In this document: positions 33,742 through 42,969 of the stretch, one piece after another
Numbering within the stretch: the first letter of the stretch is position 1
Layout: the number at the start of each line of letters is the position of its first letter
DNA from: Sphingosinicella sp. LHD-64
GTDB lineage: Bacteria; Pseudomonadota; Alphaproteobacteria; Sphingomonadales; Sphingomonadaceae
Direction: 5' to 3'
NCBI RefSeq assembly: GCF_031157375.1
Contig: NZ_JAVIFV010000004.1
Location: forward strand, 62,001-126,000
Length of the DNA stretch: 64,000 nucleotides
Program-made: the position numbers and the translations under genes
Notes under the pieces: model-generated
The model's database searches: none
The model's input: only the letters and a program-made list of their open reading frames with translations
Told to the model about the DNA's origin: nothing

Positions 33742-34122
33742 CTAGTTTCGCTCCCCGAGCAGCCGCCCGCCGCAACCGATGAGTCCGTGGCCGCTGAGAC
33801 GGACCGTCACCCGATCCTCGAACCGCCGCTCCCGGGCATTGATGCACGGGCCGGGCCGGGCCTCGACCGTGATGACGCCCGTGCCATCGCCCGACTGCCA
33901 GGTGCGCACGCCGTCGACGGTGCGTGGGAGGGTGCGTGGCCAGACTGCGTCCTGCCCGGCGTCGGCCATGCGCAGGACGATCCGGTCGTCGCCGATGTTG
34001 AGCAGCCAGAACGGCTCCTCGCCAACCGCTGAGTAACGGACATTGTCGACCGGGGCATAGGGCTGCTGCGTCGTCTCGCAGCCGGCCAGCAGCAGGAGCG
34101 GCAGGAAAAGAGCGATCCTCAT
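33742..34122 (-). CDS. Small lipoprotein (COG3650-like)
   Basis: The product has 126 residues with a lipoprotein signal peptide, MRIALFLPLLLLAGCETT, and lipobox Cys15. The mature part begins with the segment VRYSAVGEEPFWLLNIGDDR, resembling the Y-x-A-x-G-x-E-P-F-W motif of COG3650-type lipoproteins, and contains two further cysteines that may pair. No enzymatic role is known. It overlaps UPF0262 by ATGA (34119-34122) and is immediately followed by dcd. Confidence 0.85.
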   Translation of the reverse strand: MRIALFLPLLLLAGCETTQQPYAPVDNVRYSAVGEEPFWLLNIGDDRIVLRMADAGQDAVWPRTLPRTVDGVRTWQSGDGTGVITVEARPGPCINARERRFEDRVTVRLSGHGLIGCGGRLLGERN

Positions 34123-34637
34123 GCCGCGTGGGATGCGTGTCCGCCCCCATGCGAGTCAACTGCCGTCGTCGAGGCCTTGATGTGGAGCACGCAGATCAGG
34201 GTGAACAGGCGCCGGGCGGTGTCGAAATCCATGTCGACCTTGCCGGCGAGGCATTCCTTGAGCAGCTCCGCCGCCTCGTTGTGGAGGCCGCGGCGGGCCA
34301 TGTCGATCGCCTCGATGCCGTGCGGCCGGTCCGATCGGACCGCCTTGAAATAGGATTCGCAGATCTGGAAATAGTCGCGGATCGGGCGACGCAGGCGCGC
34401 CAGGCCCATGCGGATCGTGTCGAGCGGGGCGTCGGCCTCGTCCTTGACGTCGATGGCGAGGCGGCCTTCCTCGACGTGGAGCGTGACCCGGAACGGCCCC
34501 TCATGGCCGGCGACGTCGAAATGATTGCCCTCGAGCAGGTCGAAAATGGCGATTCGACGCTCCTGCTCGATGTCCGCGTTGCGGCGCAGGATCGATCGCT
34601 CGTCCAGGTCGATGGCGATGATGCGCGGCGTGCCCAT
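34119..34637 (-). CDS. UPF0262 family protein
   Basis: The product has 172 residues and matches the alphaproteobacterial UPF0262 family: RIIAIDLDERSILRRNADIE near the start, ERRIAIFDLLEGNHF, and RRPIRDYFQICESYFKAVRS followed by IEAIDMARRGLHNEAAELL. No biochemical function is established. The histidine-rich C-terminal tail (SHGGGHASHAA) is an extension beyond the usual core and might bind metal. It is the first gene of the coupled run with the lipoprotein and dcd. Confidence 0.88.
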   Translation of the reverse strand: MGTPRIIAIDLDERSILRRNADIEQERRIAIFDLLEGNHFDVAGHEGPFRVTLHVEEGRLAIDVKDEADAPLDTIRMGLARLRRPIRDYFQICESYFKAVRSDRPHGIEAIDMARRGLHNEAAELLKECLAGKVDMDFDTARRLFTLICVLHIKASTTAVDSHGGGHASHAA

Positions 34638-34688
34638 GCGTACCTGTTAGCGGGTGCAGCATTTCGGCGCCAGCCTTTAGCCATTTCT

Positions 34689-34769
34689 CGTCACCCCCGC
34701 GAAAGCGGGGGGTCCAGCTTTCCTGGAGCGTCAGAAAGAAGCTGGATACCCGCTTTCGCGGGAATGACG
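34689..34769. repeat. Palindromic repeat element, type A variant, copy 5
   Basis: The ends are CGTCACCCCCGC and CGCGGGAATGACG with hairpin arms at both ends. It lies between the divergent UPF0262 operon and dnaB. Confidence 0.75.
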
Positions 34770-34833
34770 CGATGGGGTCTAAACCACAGCCTGTCCACAG
34801 ATCGCTCCCCTGGAGAATTCCGCAGACTTCCGG

Positions 34834-34851
34834 AGACTTCCAGAGAAGTCT
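34834..34851. promoter_or_regulatory. Hairpin/inverted repeat in the dnaB leader
   Basis: AGACTTC (34834-34840) and GAAGTCT (34845-34851) form 7-bp inverted arms, and GACTTCC is also directly repeated just before. It lies 35 bases upstream of the dnaB start; the role is unknown. Confidence 0.35.
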
Positions 34852-34885
34852 TGGGAGCATCGAATGTTCGGCGTAGGGTCGCGCC

Positions 34886-36397
34886 ATGGCCCATCCGCTG
34901 ACCGTTATCGAGAATTCCGAACCCGCGACCCAGACGCTGCCGCACAATGTCGAGGCCGAGGCGGCCTTGCTCGGCGCGCTGATGATCGACAACCGGCTCG
35001 CCGAGGACGTGCAGCTGAAGCTCCGTTCCGAGCATTTCTTCGAGCCGCTGCACGGGCGGATCTACGACCAGATCCTGCGCCTGCTCGACAAGAACATGAT
35101 CGCGAGTCCGGTGACCTTGAGGCCCCTGTTCGAGGCGGACGAGGACATGAAGGAGGTCGGCGGTCCGGCCTATCTCGCCCAGCTCACCGGCTCCGGAGCC
35201 GCGATCATCGGTGCCCGCGATTTCGCCGGGCAAATCTACGATCTCGCCTTGCTGCGGGCGCTGGTCGGGGTCGGGCGCGAGATGGTCGAGCAGGCGCTCG
35301 ACACGTCGGACGAGGTCGATCCCAAGGGCCAGATCGAGAGCGCCGAGGCGGCACTCTACCGGGTCGCGGAAGAGGGCGGCGGCGAGGGCTCGGTCAAGAG
35401 CTTCGGCGTCGCGACCCGCATGGCCGTGCAGATGGCGGAAAAGGCGCTGAACTCGGGCGGAGGCCTCTCCGGCCTCACCACGGGCCTCGAGACGATCAAC
35501 GCCAAGACCGGCGGCCTGCACAACAGCGACCTCGTCATCCTCGCCGGCCGCCCCGGCATGGGCAAGACGGCGCTCGCGACCAACATCGCGTTCAACACGG
35601 CGCGCCGCTTCCTGCAGGACATCGAGGACGGGATCGCGCCGGAGAAGTCGGCCGGCGCTGGTGTCGCCTTCTTCAGCCTCGAAATGTCGGCCGACCAGCT
35701 CGCGACGCGTATCCTCGCCGAGAACAGCGGGATCAGCTCGGAAGCGCTGCGCATGGGCAAGATCAGCCAGCACGACTTCCGCAACCTTGCCCGCGCGGCG
35801 GCCGAGCTGGAGACGCTGCCGCTCTATATCGACGACACGCCCGGCCTCACCATCGCGGCGCTCAGGACTCGGGCGCGGCGCTTGAAGCGGCAGAAGGGGA
35901 TCGGCTTCGTCGTGGTCGACTATCTCCAGTTGCTCCAGGGCGCCGGCAAGAACAGCAACGACAACCGCGTCCAGGAGATTTCGGAAATCTCGCGAGGTTT
36001 GAAGACGCTCGCCAAGGAATTGAGCGTGCCGGTGCTCGCGCTCTCCCAGCTCAGCCGCGCCGTCGAGCAGCGCGAGGACAAGCGGCCGCAGCTGTCGGAC
36101 CTGCGCGAATCCGGCTCGATCGAGCAGGACGCCGACATGGTCTGGTTCGTCTATCGCGAGGAATATTACGTCCAGTCGCGCGAGCCGAAGCGGCCGATCG
36201 AAGGCGACGACGCCAAGGTCTGGGAAGACCATGAGAAGTGGAAGCTCGACATGGAACGGGTCTACGGCCTCGCCGAATGCATCGTCGCCAAGCAGCGCCA
36301 CGGCGCGACCGGCAAGGTGCGCATGAAGTTCGACGCCAAGATCACCAAGTTCAGCGACCATATCGACGCCGATCATCTGCCGGAGATGCGGGGGTAA
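34886..36397 (+). CDS. dnaB: Replicative DNA helicase DnaB
   Basis: The product has 503 residues. The N-terminal domain contains HNVEAEAALLGALMIDNRLA and the primase-interacting region; the C-terminal RecA-like ATPase has Walker A AGRPGMGKTALA near residue 220, Walker B IGFVVVDYLQLL near 340, then SVPVLALSQLSRAVEQRE and the SDLRESGSIEQDADMVWFVY segment. It unwinds DNA at the replication fork as a hexamer. No intein is visible. The length is normal for the family. Confidence 0.96.
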   Translation: MAHPLTVIENSEPATQTLPHNVEAEAALLGALMIDNRLAEDVQLKLRSEHFFEPLHGRIYDQILRLLDKNMIASPVTLRPLFEADEDMKEVGGPAYLAQLTGSGAAIIGARDFAGQIYDLALLRALVGVGREMVEQALDTSDEVDPKGQIESAEAALYRVAEEGGGEGSVKSFGVATRMAVQMAEKALNSGGGLSGLTTGLETINAKTGGLHNSDLVILAGRPGMGKTALATNIAFNTARRFLQDIEDGIAPEKSAGAGVAFFSLEMSADQLATRILAENSGISSEALRMGKISQHDFRNLARAAAELETLPLYIDDTPGLTIAALRTRARRLKRQKGIGFVVVDYLQLLQGAGKNSNDNRVQEISEISRGLKTLAKELSVPVLALSQLSRAVEQREDKRPQLSDLRESGSIEQDADMVWFVYREEYYVQSREPKRPIEGDDAKVWEDHEKWKLDMERVYGLAECIVAKQRHGATGKVRMKFDAKITKFSDHIDADHLPEMRG

Positions 36398-36403
36398 ACT
36401 TTT

Positions 36404-36527
36404 CCTCCCCGGCATTTGCCGGGGAGGGGGACCGCCCGAAGGGCGGTGGAGGGGCTCTTCAGCCCTGAAAAGCGCCCCTCCACCATGCTGTGCATGGTCC
36501 CCCTCCCCGCGAAATCGCGTGGAGGAA
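36404..36527. repeat. G+C-rich palindromic element (type C) between dnaB and astD
   Basis: CCTCCCCGGCATTTGCCGGG opens a set of nested inverted repeats (for example CCGCCCGAAGGGCGG and ACCATGCTGTGCATGGT) closing with a CCTCCCCGCG...GCGTGGAGG half. It fills the gap between the convergent stops of dnaB and astD, so it may end both transcripts. It belongs to a different family from the CGTCAT elements. Confidence 0.7.
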
Positions 36528-36529
36528 GT

Positions 36530-37930
36530 TCAGGCCAGCCCGATGCCGATCGTCGCGCGCGCTGTCTCGGCCTCCGAGCTGGTGACCGGATAGGCGCAAT
36601 AATCCGCCGCATACCACGCGCTCGGGCGGTGATTGCCGGAAAGGCCGATCCCGCCGAACGGCGCGGTCGAGGGGGCGCCGTTGGTCGGGTTGTTCCAGTT
36701 GATCACGCCGGCGCGGGCATTGGCCCAGAAGCGATCGTAAAGCTCCGGGCTGCCGCCGACGAGGCTGGCCGAGAGGCCGTAGCGCGTCGCATTCGCCTCG
36801 GTGATGGCGGCGTCGAAATCGTCGACGCGGACCATCTGGAGGAGCGGCCCGAACAATTCGGCATCGGTACGCCGCTCGACCTCGGTGACGTCGATGAGGG
36901 CGGGGGTCAGGAAGGGCTTGTCGGGGTCGCGCCGGTCCATCCGGCGGATCGGCTTGGCGCCGCGGCCGAGCAGTTCGAGGAAGCCGGCCTGCAACTGGTC
37001 GGCCGCGTCATTGTCGATCACCGGGCCCATGAACGGCGCGGGGTCGGCATGCGGGTGATCGAGGATCAGCCGGTCCATCAGCCTGGTGATCGACTCGACC
37101 AGCGGCTCGTGGTCGCCGTCGCGCACGATCAGGCGGCGGGCGCAGGTGCAGCGCTGGCCGGCGCTGAGGAAGGCGGACTGGACCGCGATGGTCGCGGCCG
37201 TCTGGACGTCCCTGGCATCCCAGATGACGAGCGGGTTGTTGCCGCCCATTTCGAGCGCGAGCATCTTGCCCGGCGTCTCGGCGAACTGGCGGCTCAGGGC
37301 CGCGCCGGCGCGGGCCGAGCCGGTGAAGAGCAGGCCGTCGAGACCGGGGTGGGCGGCGAGTGCCTTGCCGATGTCGGGCCCGCCCTGAACGCAGCGGATC
37401 ACGTCCTCGGGCACGCCGGCCTCGTGATAGAGCGCGGTCAGGAAGGCGCCGACCGCCGGCGTCTTCTCGCTCGGCTTGAACACGATCGCATTGCCGGCGA
37501 TCAGCGCGGGCACGATGTGGCCGTTGGGCAGGTGCGCCGGGAAATTGTACGGGCCCAGGACGGCGAGCACGCCGTGCGGCTTGTGGCGGACCGAGACGCG
37601 CGCTCCCATCGCGCCCTCCAGCCGGCGCTGCGAGGTGCGCTCGGCATAGGCCGAGACCGAGATGTCGACCTTCTTGATGACGATCTCGACTTCGCTGCGC
37701 GCCTCCCAGAGCGGCTTGCCGGTCTCGCGCGCGATCAGGTCGGCGAACGGCTCGAGCTTGGCGCGCGCGACATTGGCGAAGCGGCGCAGCGTCTCGACGC
37801 GGAAGGCGAAGGGCCTGGCGGCCCAGCCGGCCCAGGCGCCGCGGGCGGTTGCCACCTCGGCGTCGACGTCGCCGATCGCGCCGGTCCAGAGGGTGGCGCC
37901 GGTGGCGGGCTCGAAGGATGTGAGGGTCAT
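36530..37930 (-). CDS. astD: Succinylglutamate-semialdehyde dehydrogenase
   Basis: The product has 466 residues of the aldehyde dehydrogenase superfamily and matches AstD best: LAVLGPYNFPAHLPNGHIVP, IVFKPSEKTPAVGAFL, FTGSARAGAALSRQFAETPG, catalytic Glu in LALEMGGNNPLVI, catalytic Cys in SAGQRCTCARRLIV, and the terminal APFGGIGLSGNHRPSAWYAA typical of AstD. It oxidises N-succinylglutamate semialdehyde in the AST arginine pathway. The other ast genes are not adjacent in this window. Confidence 0.9.
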   Translation of the reverse strand: MTLTSFEPATGATLWTGAIGDVDAEVATARGAWAGWAARPFAFRVETLRRFANVARAKLEPFADLIARETGKPLWEARSEVEIVIKKVDISVSAYAERTSQRRLEGAMGARVSVRHKPHGVLAVLGPYNFPAHLPNGHIVPALIAGNAIVFKPSEKTPAVGAFLTALYHEAGVPEDVIRCVQGGPDIGKALAAHPGLDGLLFTGSARAGAALSRQFAETPGKMLALEMGGNNPLVIWDARDVQTAATIAVQSAFLSAGQRCTCARRLIVRDGDHEPLVESITRLMDRLILDHPHADPAPFMGPVIDNDAADQLQAGFLELLGRGAKPIRRMDRRDPDKPFLTPALIDVTEVERRTDAELFGPLLQMVRVDDFDAAITEANATRYGLSASLVGGSPELYDRFWANARAGVINWNNPTNGAPSTAPFGGIGLSGNHRPSAWYAADYCAYPVTSSEAETARATIGIGLA

Positions 37931-37985
37931 GCCGTTCTCTTGGGGAGTTCCGGCGATTTTTCAAGCGCAGGCTGGCCAACTTCCC

Positions 37986-38070
37986 CGTCATTCCAGCGAA
38001 AGCTGGAATCTCCTTTCCTAAACTGCGGCGCCAGAAAGGCAGGGAGATTCCAGCTTTCGCTGGAATGACG
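37986..38070. repeat. Palindromic repeat element, type A, copy 6
   Basis: The 85-bp element has perfect 12-bp ends CGTCATTCCAGC and GCTGGAATGACG, between astD and the same-strand SelO gene. Confidence 0.85.
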
Positions 38071-38071
38071 A

Positions 38072-39463
38072 TCAGGGCGGGCGTCGCAGCGCCTCGCCCA
38101 TGCGGCGGACGGCGGCGACCTTGTCGTGGAGCGCCGACCAGTCGTCGTCCGCGTCGATCCGCGCCCAAATCGCTTCGACCTCGTCGATGTGCATCGCGCA
38201 CGGTTCCGGGTCGGACCAATAGGGATGGTCGAGCGCCCCCGGCACCGCCTCGTGGCGGGCGAGGAGGGCGGCAAGGTCGGCGAAGCCGTCATAGGCGTCG
38301 GACGGATTACGCAAGGCGCCGCCGCGCCAGTCGAAGAAGAAGCGGTCGATGGTGATGGTCTTGCGGCCCAGCGCCTCCTCGATCGCGACGACGACGGCCA
38401 TGTCGCCTTCGAGGTCGCCGGGCACGATGCCGAACCGCGCGAACAGGGCGTCGCGCAGCGCCTCGCGGAAGAGATAGGGGAATTTCTCCAGCTCGGGCGT
38501 CAGCACGTCCGCCGCGGCCACCTGCCGCAGCGACAGCGCGAGCTGGACGAGATCCCAGTGGATCGCCTCGGGCTGGCGGGCGAAGGCGTAGAGCCCTGCA
38601 TGATCGAAATAAGCCGCGGTGAACGCGCCGTCCCAATAAGGCGTCCAGCGCCACGGGCCGTAGTCGAAGCTCTCGGCCGTCACGTTGATATTGTCGGAAT
38701 TGAGCACGCCATGGACGAACCCGGCGGCAATGTAGGATGCCGCCAGTCGCGCGGTGCCGGCTGTGACGCGGCGCAGCAGCCGCACTGGCGCATCCTCGCC
38801 GCCGCCTTCGTTGAAGAAGTGGGCGAGGCAATGATCGGCGAGCTTCAGGATGTTCGCCGTCTCGCCCAGCGCGGCGAGCCGCTGGAAGGTGCCGATGCGG
38901 ATATGGCCGTGGCTGAGGCGGACGAGCACCGCCGAGCGGGTGGGGGAGGGCTCGTCGCCGCGCTCCAGCGCCTCGCCGGTCTCGATCAGCGAGAAGGTCC
39001 GGCTGGTCTCGACGCCCAGCGCCTCCAGCATCTCGGTGGCGAGGATCTCGCGCACGCCGCCCTTCAAGGTGAGGCGGCCGTCGCCGAAGCGGCTGTACGG
39101 GGTCTGGCCGGAGCCCTTGGTGCCGAGATCGAGCAGCCGGCCATGGCCGTCACGCAGCTGCGCGAACAGGAAGCCGCGCCCGTCGCCGATGTCCGGATTG
39201 TACACCCGGAACTGATGGCCGTGATAGCGCAGCGCCAGCGGCTCGCGCAGATTGTCGGGCAGCGGCGCGAAACAACCGAAATGACGGATCCAGTCCGCGT
39301 CGGTCAGGCTGTCGAGGCCGACCGCCGCCGCCGCGCGGTCGTTGCGGAAGCGCAGGATCGTCTGCGGGAAATCGGCCGCCTCGACGACGACGTAGAAGTC
39401 GTCGCCGAGGGCGAGGATCGCGGGGTCGGGCCGGTACGCCCCGGGTTGCGGAAGGACCGTCAT
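38072..39463 (-). CDS. selO: SelO/YdiU-family protein adenylyltransferase
   Basis: ATG 39463 gives a 463-residue product. The pseudokinase-fold motifs of SelO are present: LALRYHGHQFRVYNPDIGDG, LDLGTKGSGQTPYSRFGDGR, LTLKGGVREILATEMLEALG, and FVHGVLNSDNINVTAESFDY (the H-G-V-x-N-x-D-N motif equivalent to the catalytic and metal loop). SelO transfers AMP to protein Ser/Thr/Tyr residues and affects redox homeostasis. Most SelO proteins end with a C-terminal Cys (C-x-x-C or selenocysteine); here the tail is EALRRPP without one, consistent with a shorter form. Confidence 0.92.
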   Translation of the reverse strand: MTVLPQPGAYRPDPAILALGDDFYVVVEAADFPQTILRFRNDRAAAAVGLDSLTDADWIRHFGCFAPLPDNLREPLALRYHGHQFRVYNPDIGDGRGFLFAQLRDGHGRLLDLGTKGSGQTPYSRFGDGRLTLKGGVREILATEMLEALGVETSRTFSLIETGEALERGDEPSPTRSAVLVRLSHGHIRIGTFQRLAALGETANILKLADHCLAHFFNEGGGEDAPVRLLRRVTAGTARLAASYIAAGFVHGVLNSDNINVTAESFDYGPWRWTPYWDGAFTAAYFDHAGLYAFARQPEAIHWDLVQLALSLRQVAAADVLTPELEKFPYLFREALRDALFARFGIVPGDLEGDMAVVVAIEEALGRKTITIDRFFFDWRGGALRNPSDAYDGFADLAALLARHEAVPGALDHPYWSDPEPCAMHIDEVEAIWARIDADDDWSALHDKVAAVRRMGEALRRPP

Positions 39464-39499
39464 CGGACGATAGGGAGGGAAGGTTGCAAGGGGCACGGC

Positions 39500-40393
39500 A
39501 TGGCGGATTGGTCCGATGGCTATTGGTGGTCGAACGATGGCCTCAGGCTCCACTATCGCGACTATGCCGGCGATGCGAGCCGTCCGCCGATCCTGTGCAT
39601 TCCCGGCCTGACCCGCAACGCGCGCGACTTCGAAGGGGTTGCAGCCCGGCTCGCCGGCGACTGGCGGCTGATCTGCGTCGATCTCCGCGGTCGTGGCGAG
39701 AGCGCCTATGCCAAGGACCCGATGACCTATGTGCCGCTCACCTATCTCCAGGATCTCGAGGCGCTGATCGCGGAGTTGAAGCTGGAGCGGTTCATCCTAT
39801 TCGGTACGTCGCTCGGCGGGATCATGACGATGCTGCTCACCATGGCCGGCAATGCGCGGATCGTCGCGGCCCTGCTCAACGACATCGGGCCGGAGCTGGA
39901 GCCGCGCGGCATCGAGCATATCCGCTCCTATGTCGGCCGGCCGCAGAACTGGCCGACCTGGCTCCATGCCGCCCGTGCCATCGCCGAGGCGCAGGCGGAC
40001 CGCTATCCCGACTGGAAGCTCGACGAGTGGCTCGTCTATGCCAAGCGCCTCGGCAAGCTGACCCAGAGCGGACGGATCGCGTTCGACTATGATATGCGCA
40101 TCGCCGAGCCGTTCAAGCTGCCGGGCGGCGAGGCGGGGTTCGACATGTGGCCGGCCTTCCGGGCGCTGAAGGGCCGGCCGACGCTGCTGCTGCGCGGCGA
40201 ACTCTCCGACCTGCTCAGCGCCGAGAGCGCCGGGCGGATGCGGGCCGAGCATCCGGAGCTGACGCTGGTCACGGTGCCGCGCATTGGCCATGCGCCGACG
40301 CTCGACGAGCCGGAAGCCGCGGCGGCGATCGACGCGCTGCTCAAGAAGGCGCGGGCGCCCCGCAAGCCGTCGGCGGCGCCCGCCGCTTCCTAG
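39500..40393 (+). CDS. Alpha/beta hydrolase
   Basis: ATG 39500 gives 297 residues with the alpha/beta-hydrolase fold. The oxyanion region is ILCIPGLTRNARDFEGVA, the nucleophile elbow FGTSLGGIMTMLL (Ser near residue 101), the acid is probably in LRGELSDLLSAES and the histidine in VPRIGHAPTLDEPEA. It is divergent from selO by 36 bases. The substrate is unknown; esters or lactones are typical for the family. Its stop overlaps the convergent esterase stop as CTAG (40390-40393). Confidence 0.9.
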   Translation: MADWSDGYWWSNDGLRLHYRDYAGDASRPPILCIPGLTRNARDFEGVAARLAGDWRLICVDLRGRGESAYAKDPMTYVPLTYLQDLEALIAELKLERFILFGTSLGGIMTMLLTMAGNARIVAALLNDIGPELEPRGIEHIRSYVGRPQNWPTWLHAARAIAEAQADRYPDWKLDEWLVYAKRLGKLTQSGRIAFDYDMRIAEPFKLPGGEAGFDMWPAFRALKGRPTLLLRGELSDLLSAESAGRMRAEHPELTLVTVPRIGHAPTLDEPEAAAAIDALLKKARAPRKPSAAPAAS

Positions 40394-42204
40394 AGGCTCA
40401 GCCGCAGCGCCAGGAAACCGTACAGGTCGTTGCCCTCGTCCTGGGCGATCGATGTCGAGCCCTGGAGCTGGAGGCTGGCCGCGTCGCCGAGGCTGAGGTT
40501 CACGCCGGCGGCGATCCGGCCATAGATGTCGTCCGAGCGCTCGGGAATGACCCAGCGGTTGACGATCTCCGGCGCGGCGGTGAGCGCATAGAGCACCGTG
40601 CGCCCGTCGCCGTCGAACTCGCGCTCCAGTGTCGCGGCGGCGTAGGGCCGCACGGCGAGCCCGCCGACGTCCAGCTCGCCGCGCGCCTCGATGCCGGCGC
40701 TGCCGATCAGGCTCTGCAGCTCCTGGTCGCCGACATCGAGGGTCAGCGCCGGATCGCCGGTTTCGGTATAGGCATCGATCTCGGCCTTGGCATATCTGAG
40801 GCCGACCACCGGACCGACGCGCATTCCGCCGACGCCGAACAGATAGCCCGCCTGTGCGCCGGCGGTGATTGCCGTGCCGCCCGGATCGGCGGCGATCGAA
40901 TCGATCACGGCGTCGCGGTCGATCTCGTAGTCGAGCCAGCCGTAGCTCGCCTGACCCTGGATGAAGAGCCCGCCGCTGGCCCAGCCGCCATAGAGGCCGA
41001 CCTGCCAGGCTTTGGTCTTCGCCCGGCCGGTGGCGGTGTCCATGTCCGCCTCGCCGCGGGTGTAGTTGACCGCGGCGCCGAACACCGCCCCCGCGCCGGT
41101 GTCATATTCGGCGCCGAGCGTACCGCCGAACGTGTTCATGTCATAGCCCAGGCTGGCCGGCGCGGCGTCCCGGCCGAGGCTGCTCGTATTGCCGCTGGCG
41201 AAGAGGTTGAAGCCGCGCTCCGAGCCGGCGCCGAAACGGCTGTTCGACAGGTCGAGGCGGCCCGAGAGGGTGTTGCCGAACGAGGTGGCGGTGAGCAGGC
41301 CGATGTCGGCCTGCGCCTGGAGATGGAGCGGCGCCTCGAGCTGGCGCACCGCATAGCGGCCGACGATCGCGAAACCGGCCGAGCTCAGATGGACATTGTC
41401 GGCATAGAAGAGGAAATTGTCGGCCCGACCGGCCGCAACGTCGGCCGAGGTCGATGCTCCGGCGCTCTGCAGGCCGAACGCGGCGAGATTGGCCTGGACC
41501 CGATCACCCACCAGGTTGAGATCGAGATAGTTCACGATCACGCCCTGATTGGCATAGCCGGCGAGCGTCGTGCGTATTCCCTGGTTGAATGCACCGGAGA
41601 AGGCGGTGCCGGCCGGCGCGCTGGGCTGGCCGATTGCCTCCGGAAGGCGGCCGACGTCGCCGGCGAGGAAGGTGATGTTGCGGGCGCCGGCACCCACGAG
41701 CGCGTTCAGCCCCGTCGTGGCCTGGGTGACGCTGACAGCGGCCGCGGCCGGCGCACCGGCCACCGTGCCGCCGCCGATCCGATAGGCGCGGGCATCGTTG
41801 CCCCCGATCGAGACGACCAGCAGATCATTTGGAGCGAAGCGCCCGTCGGTGCGCGGAAAGGCCGCCGGGCCACCGCCGGCGAGAAAGGATTGCCATTCGG
41901 TCGCGAAACCCGGGAGGCCGGGATTGACGTTGCCGTTGCCGGCCTGCGCACCGCCGATGCCGAAATTCTGGATGGGCACGTTCAGAATCTGGCCCATCGT
42001 GTCGACGAAATTGGTGCCGTTGCTGAAACGGCCGTTGGGGTAGGCGGCCGGCGGCGTGATCCCTGCGAGCTGGAAGGCGTTGCCGTCGTCGACATAGGAA
42101 TCGCCGAACGCGACGATCCGGTCGACGCGCTGGGCCGAGGCCGGGGCCGCGATGGCGAGGGCCGAGGCGGCCGCCAGATAGACCGCGTGACGCATGGACT
42201 TCAT
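40390..42204 (-). CDS. GDSL esterase with autotransporter beta-barrel (EstA-like)
   Basis: The product has 604 residues with a signal peptide (MKSMRHAVYLAAASALAIAA, cleavage after ASA). The SGNH/GDSL esterase domain occupies about 25-310: block I FGDSYVDDGNAF, the oxyanion Gly in GIGGAQAGNG, block III SIGGNDARAY, and the Asp-His pair in YADNVHLSSAG. The C-terminal 270 residues form the autotransporter barrel, ending in LYGFLALRLSL with a terminal aromatic/Leu pattern. It is a surface-anchored lipase/esterase. It is monocistronic and convergent with the hydrolase at 39500. Confidence 0.92.
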   Translation of the reverse strand: MKSMRHAVYLAAASALAIAAPASAQRVDRIVAFGDSYVDDGNAFQLAGITPPAAYPNGRFSNGTNFVDTMGQILNVPIQNFGIGGAQAGNGNVNPGLPGFATEWQSFLAGGGPAAFPRTDGRFAPNDLLVVSIGGNDARAYRIGGGTVAGAPAAAAVSVTQATTGLNALVGAGARNITFLAGDVGRLPEAIGQPSAPAGTAFSGAFNQGIRTTLAGYANQGVIVNYLDLNLVGDRVQANLAAFGLQSAGASTSADVAAGRADNFLFYADNVHLSSAGFAIVGRYAVRQLEAPLHLQAQADIGLLTATSFGNTLSGRLDLSNSRFGAGSERGFNLFASGNTSSLGRDAAPASLGYDMNTFGGTLGAEYDTGAGAVFGAAVNYTRGEADMDTATGRAKTKAWQVGLYGGWASGGLFIQGQASYGWLDYEIDRDAVIDSIAADPGGTAITAGAQAGYLFGVGGMRVGPVVGLRYAKAEIDAYTETGDPALTLDVGDQELQSLIGSAGIEARGELDVGGLAVRPYAAATLEREFDGDGRTVLYALTAAPEIVNRWVIPERSDDIYGRIAAGVNLSLGDAASLQLQGSTSIAQDEGNDLYGFLALRLSL

Positions 42205-42426
42205 TTTCCTCTCCTGACCGTCATCATTATGTCACGGGAGGTGCCCGCGATCCGCGTTGCTGACAAGAGTGAAGGTTAAAGGGGCGCTCCGAATGCCAAC
42301 GGCTTGTCACTGAAAAGCCTCACCTTTCCCCTTTTCGTCGCGGCTCCGGAACACTCCGGCTCCGCCCTCTTGCGGGGTGTCACCAACTTGACCCCAATCA
42401 CTCGCGACGGCTGGGAGGGCCTCATC

Positions 42427-42969
42427 GTGCTGCGTGAAGAGGTGCGGGGATTACCCGATGTCGAAACCGGCAGGGACGGCGCGACCGCGGCCGACCTCGT
42501 CCGCGGCCTCACCTTCCTGCGCGCCAGCAACATGCAGGTGATGCGCCTCCACCTCGCCCAGGAGCAGGATGACCGGCGCGGCATGATGGCGGCGCTCGAC
42601 GAGCTGGTCGGGCTCGACCGCGAGCTCGCGCGCTTCGTCGAGACCATGCCCGATCCGGCGCTCGCCGACGTCGGCGAGGCGATCGACGCGCAGCGGCAGG
42701 ACCTGCTGGAGCAGCGGATGGTACTGGCGCGCGGCAAGCTCGGCCCGGCGCTGACTCCCGTCCCCGCCTACGAGCCGGAGCCCGAGGCGATCGCGGCGGA
42801 CGCGCCGATGCTCCGCGAAGACGTTTACGAGGAGGAGGCACCCCGCCGCCGCTGGCCCTGGGTCATGCTCGGCCTGCTGATCCTCGCCGCTGCCGCCGTT
42901 GCCGCCTGGCTCTATCTCGACGCCGCCGCCCTTCCGACCCTCATCTCCTGGTGGGAGAGACTTGCATGA
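42427..42969 (+). CDS. Hypothetical protein with C-terminal membrane anchor
   Basis: The frame is open from TTG 42304, but I prefer GTG 42427, which follows GGGAGGG and begins a charged, conserved-looking N terminus (VLREEVRGLPDVETGRD), giving 180 residues. A helical region (FLRASNMQVMRLHLAQEQDD, then MMAALDELVGLDRELARFVE) is followed by an acidic linker and one strong span near the C terminus (WPWVMLGLLILAAAAVAAWL), then ISWWERLA. I do not recognise the family. It overlaps the next small gene by ATGA (42966-42969), so the two are coupled. Confidence 0.65.
   Translation: MLREEVRGLPDVETGRDGATAADLVRGLTFLRASNMQVMRLHLAQEQDDRRGMMAALDELVGLDRELARFVETMPDPALADVGEAIDAQRQDLLEQRMVLARGKLGPALTPVPAYEPEPEAIAADAPMLREDVYEEEAPRRRWPWVMLGLLILAAAAVAAWLYLDAAALPTLISWWERLA

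Noticed and set aside
42304-42426. TTG start 41 codons upstream for the anchored hypothetical protein
   Set aside because: The upstream codons look non-coding and GTG 42427 has a better ribosome-binding sequence; the longer form cannot be fully excluded.
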